Positions 63,866 through 64,000 of a stretch of 64,000 bases of DNA are shown one piece after another (position 1 is the first letter of the stretch; each line of letters opens with the position of its first letter). The stretch lies in assembly GCF_900324465.2 (NCBI RefSeq), contig NC_046616.1:11868547-11932546 (forward strand). The letters run 5' to 3'. A program made the translations under genes and the position numbers. The stretch comes from Anabas testudineus. Its lineage: Eukaryota > Chordata > Actinopteri > Anabantiformes > Anabantidae. Below the pieces are notes generated by a model that was not told the DNA's origin, did no database searches, and worked only from the letters and a program-made list of their open reading frames with translations.

Positions 63866-64000
63866 CCCTACTATAGTAAATCTATTAACAACACAAATAT
63901 TTTTACCAACACATACTCTACATACAACACACACCACTCAGAGGTTAAGGTATACACACTGTAAGTGTTTTCCTTTTGTATGTTTGTATTTCCATGTGTA

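Overview
This is vertebrate nuclear DNA, almost certainly from a teleost with a working stomach, most likely a percomorph. The evidence is an AT-rich background, multi-exon genes with GT..AG introns, fish Tc1-like transposon relics, CA/CAT microsatellites and pepsinogen genes (which stomachless fish have lost). No CRISPR array, operon or prokaryotic feature is present, and I recognised no retrovirus-like element. Exon limits were worked out by hand from splice signals and reading-frame phase. Every intact gene listed closes in frame across all of its junctions.

Layout. (1) 0-6 kb: lamtor5 (minus strand, last exon off the left edge) and prok1 (plus strand) are divergent neighbours, as on human 1p13. 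(2) 7-26 kb: a tandem segmental duplication. It holds three intact pepsinogen A-like genes (7467-11298, 16956-19329, 21112-23456, all plus), each with its own TATA box and 9 coding exons. Interleaved on the minus strand are an intact single-V-domain ITIM receptor gene (24651-26049), a decayed copy of it (about 12085-14060), a promoter-side relic of another copy (about 24120-24460), and small fragments that look derived from znf335. (3) 27-36 kb: znf335 (minus, 27 coding exons, 1587 codons), a zinc-finger chromatin/transcription regulator with a large fish-type acidic low-complexity insertion. (4) 37.8-41.5 kb: mmp9 (minus, 13 exons, 684 residues), with all gelatinase domains intact. znf335-mmp9 adjacency matches human 20q13. 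(5) 41.7-52 kb: a 10 kb gene-poor spacer with one exon-like orphan segment near 44.5 kb. (6) 52-55.6 kb: adora1 (minus, two coding exons, 356 residues) with a TATA-type promoter. (7) 55.6-64 kb: gene-free sequence with two recognisable repeats, including a long Tc1-like relic at the right end.

The genes do not form one pathway. The window joins pieces of three human synteny groups (LAMTOR5-PROK1, ZNF335-MMP9, ADORA1). The lineage-specific part is the pepsinogen/ITIM-receptor block between the first two. The most informative observations are there: mosaic gene conversion among the pepsinogens, a DSG catalytic motif in two copies, a tRNA-like SINE inserted at the stop codon of copy 1 that supplies a poly(A) signal, and repeated upstream blocks in which one copy has lost a GATA site.
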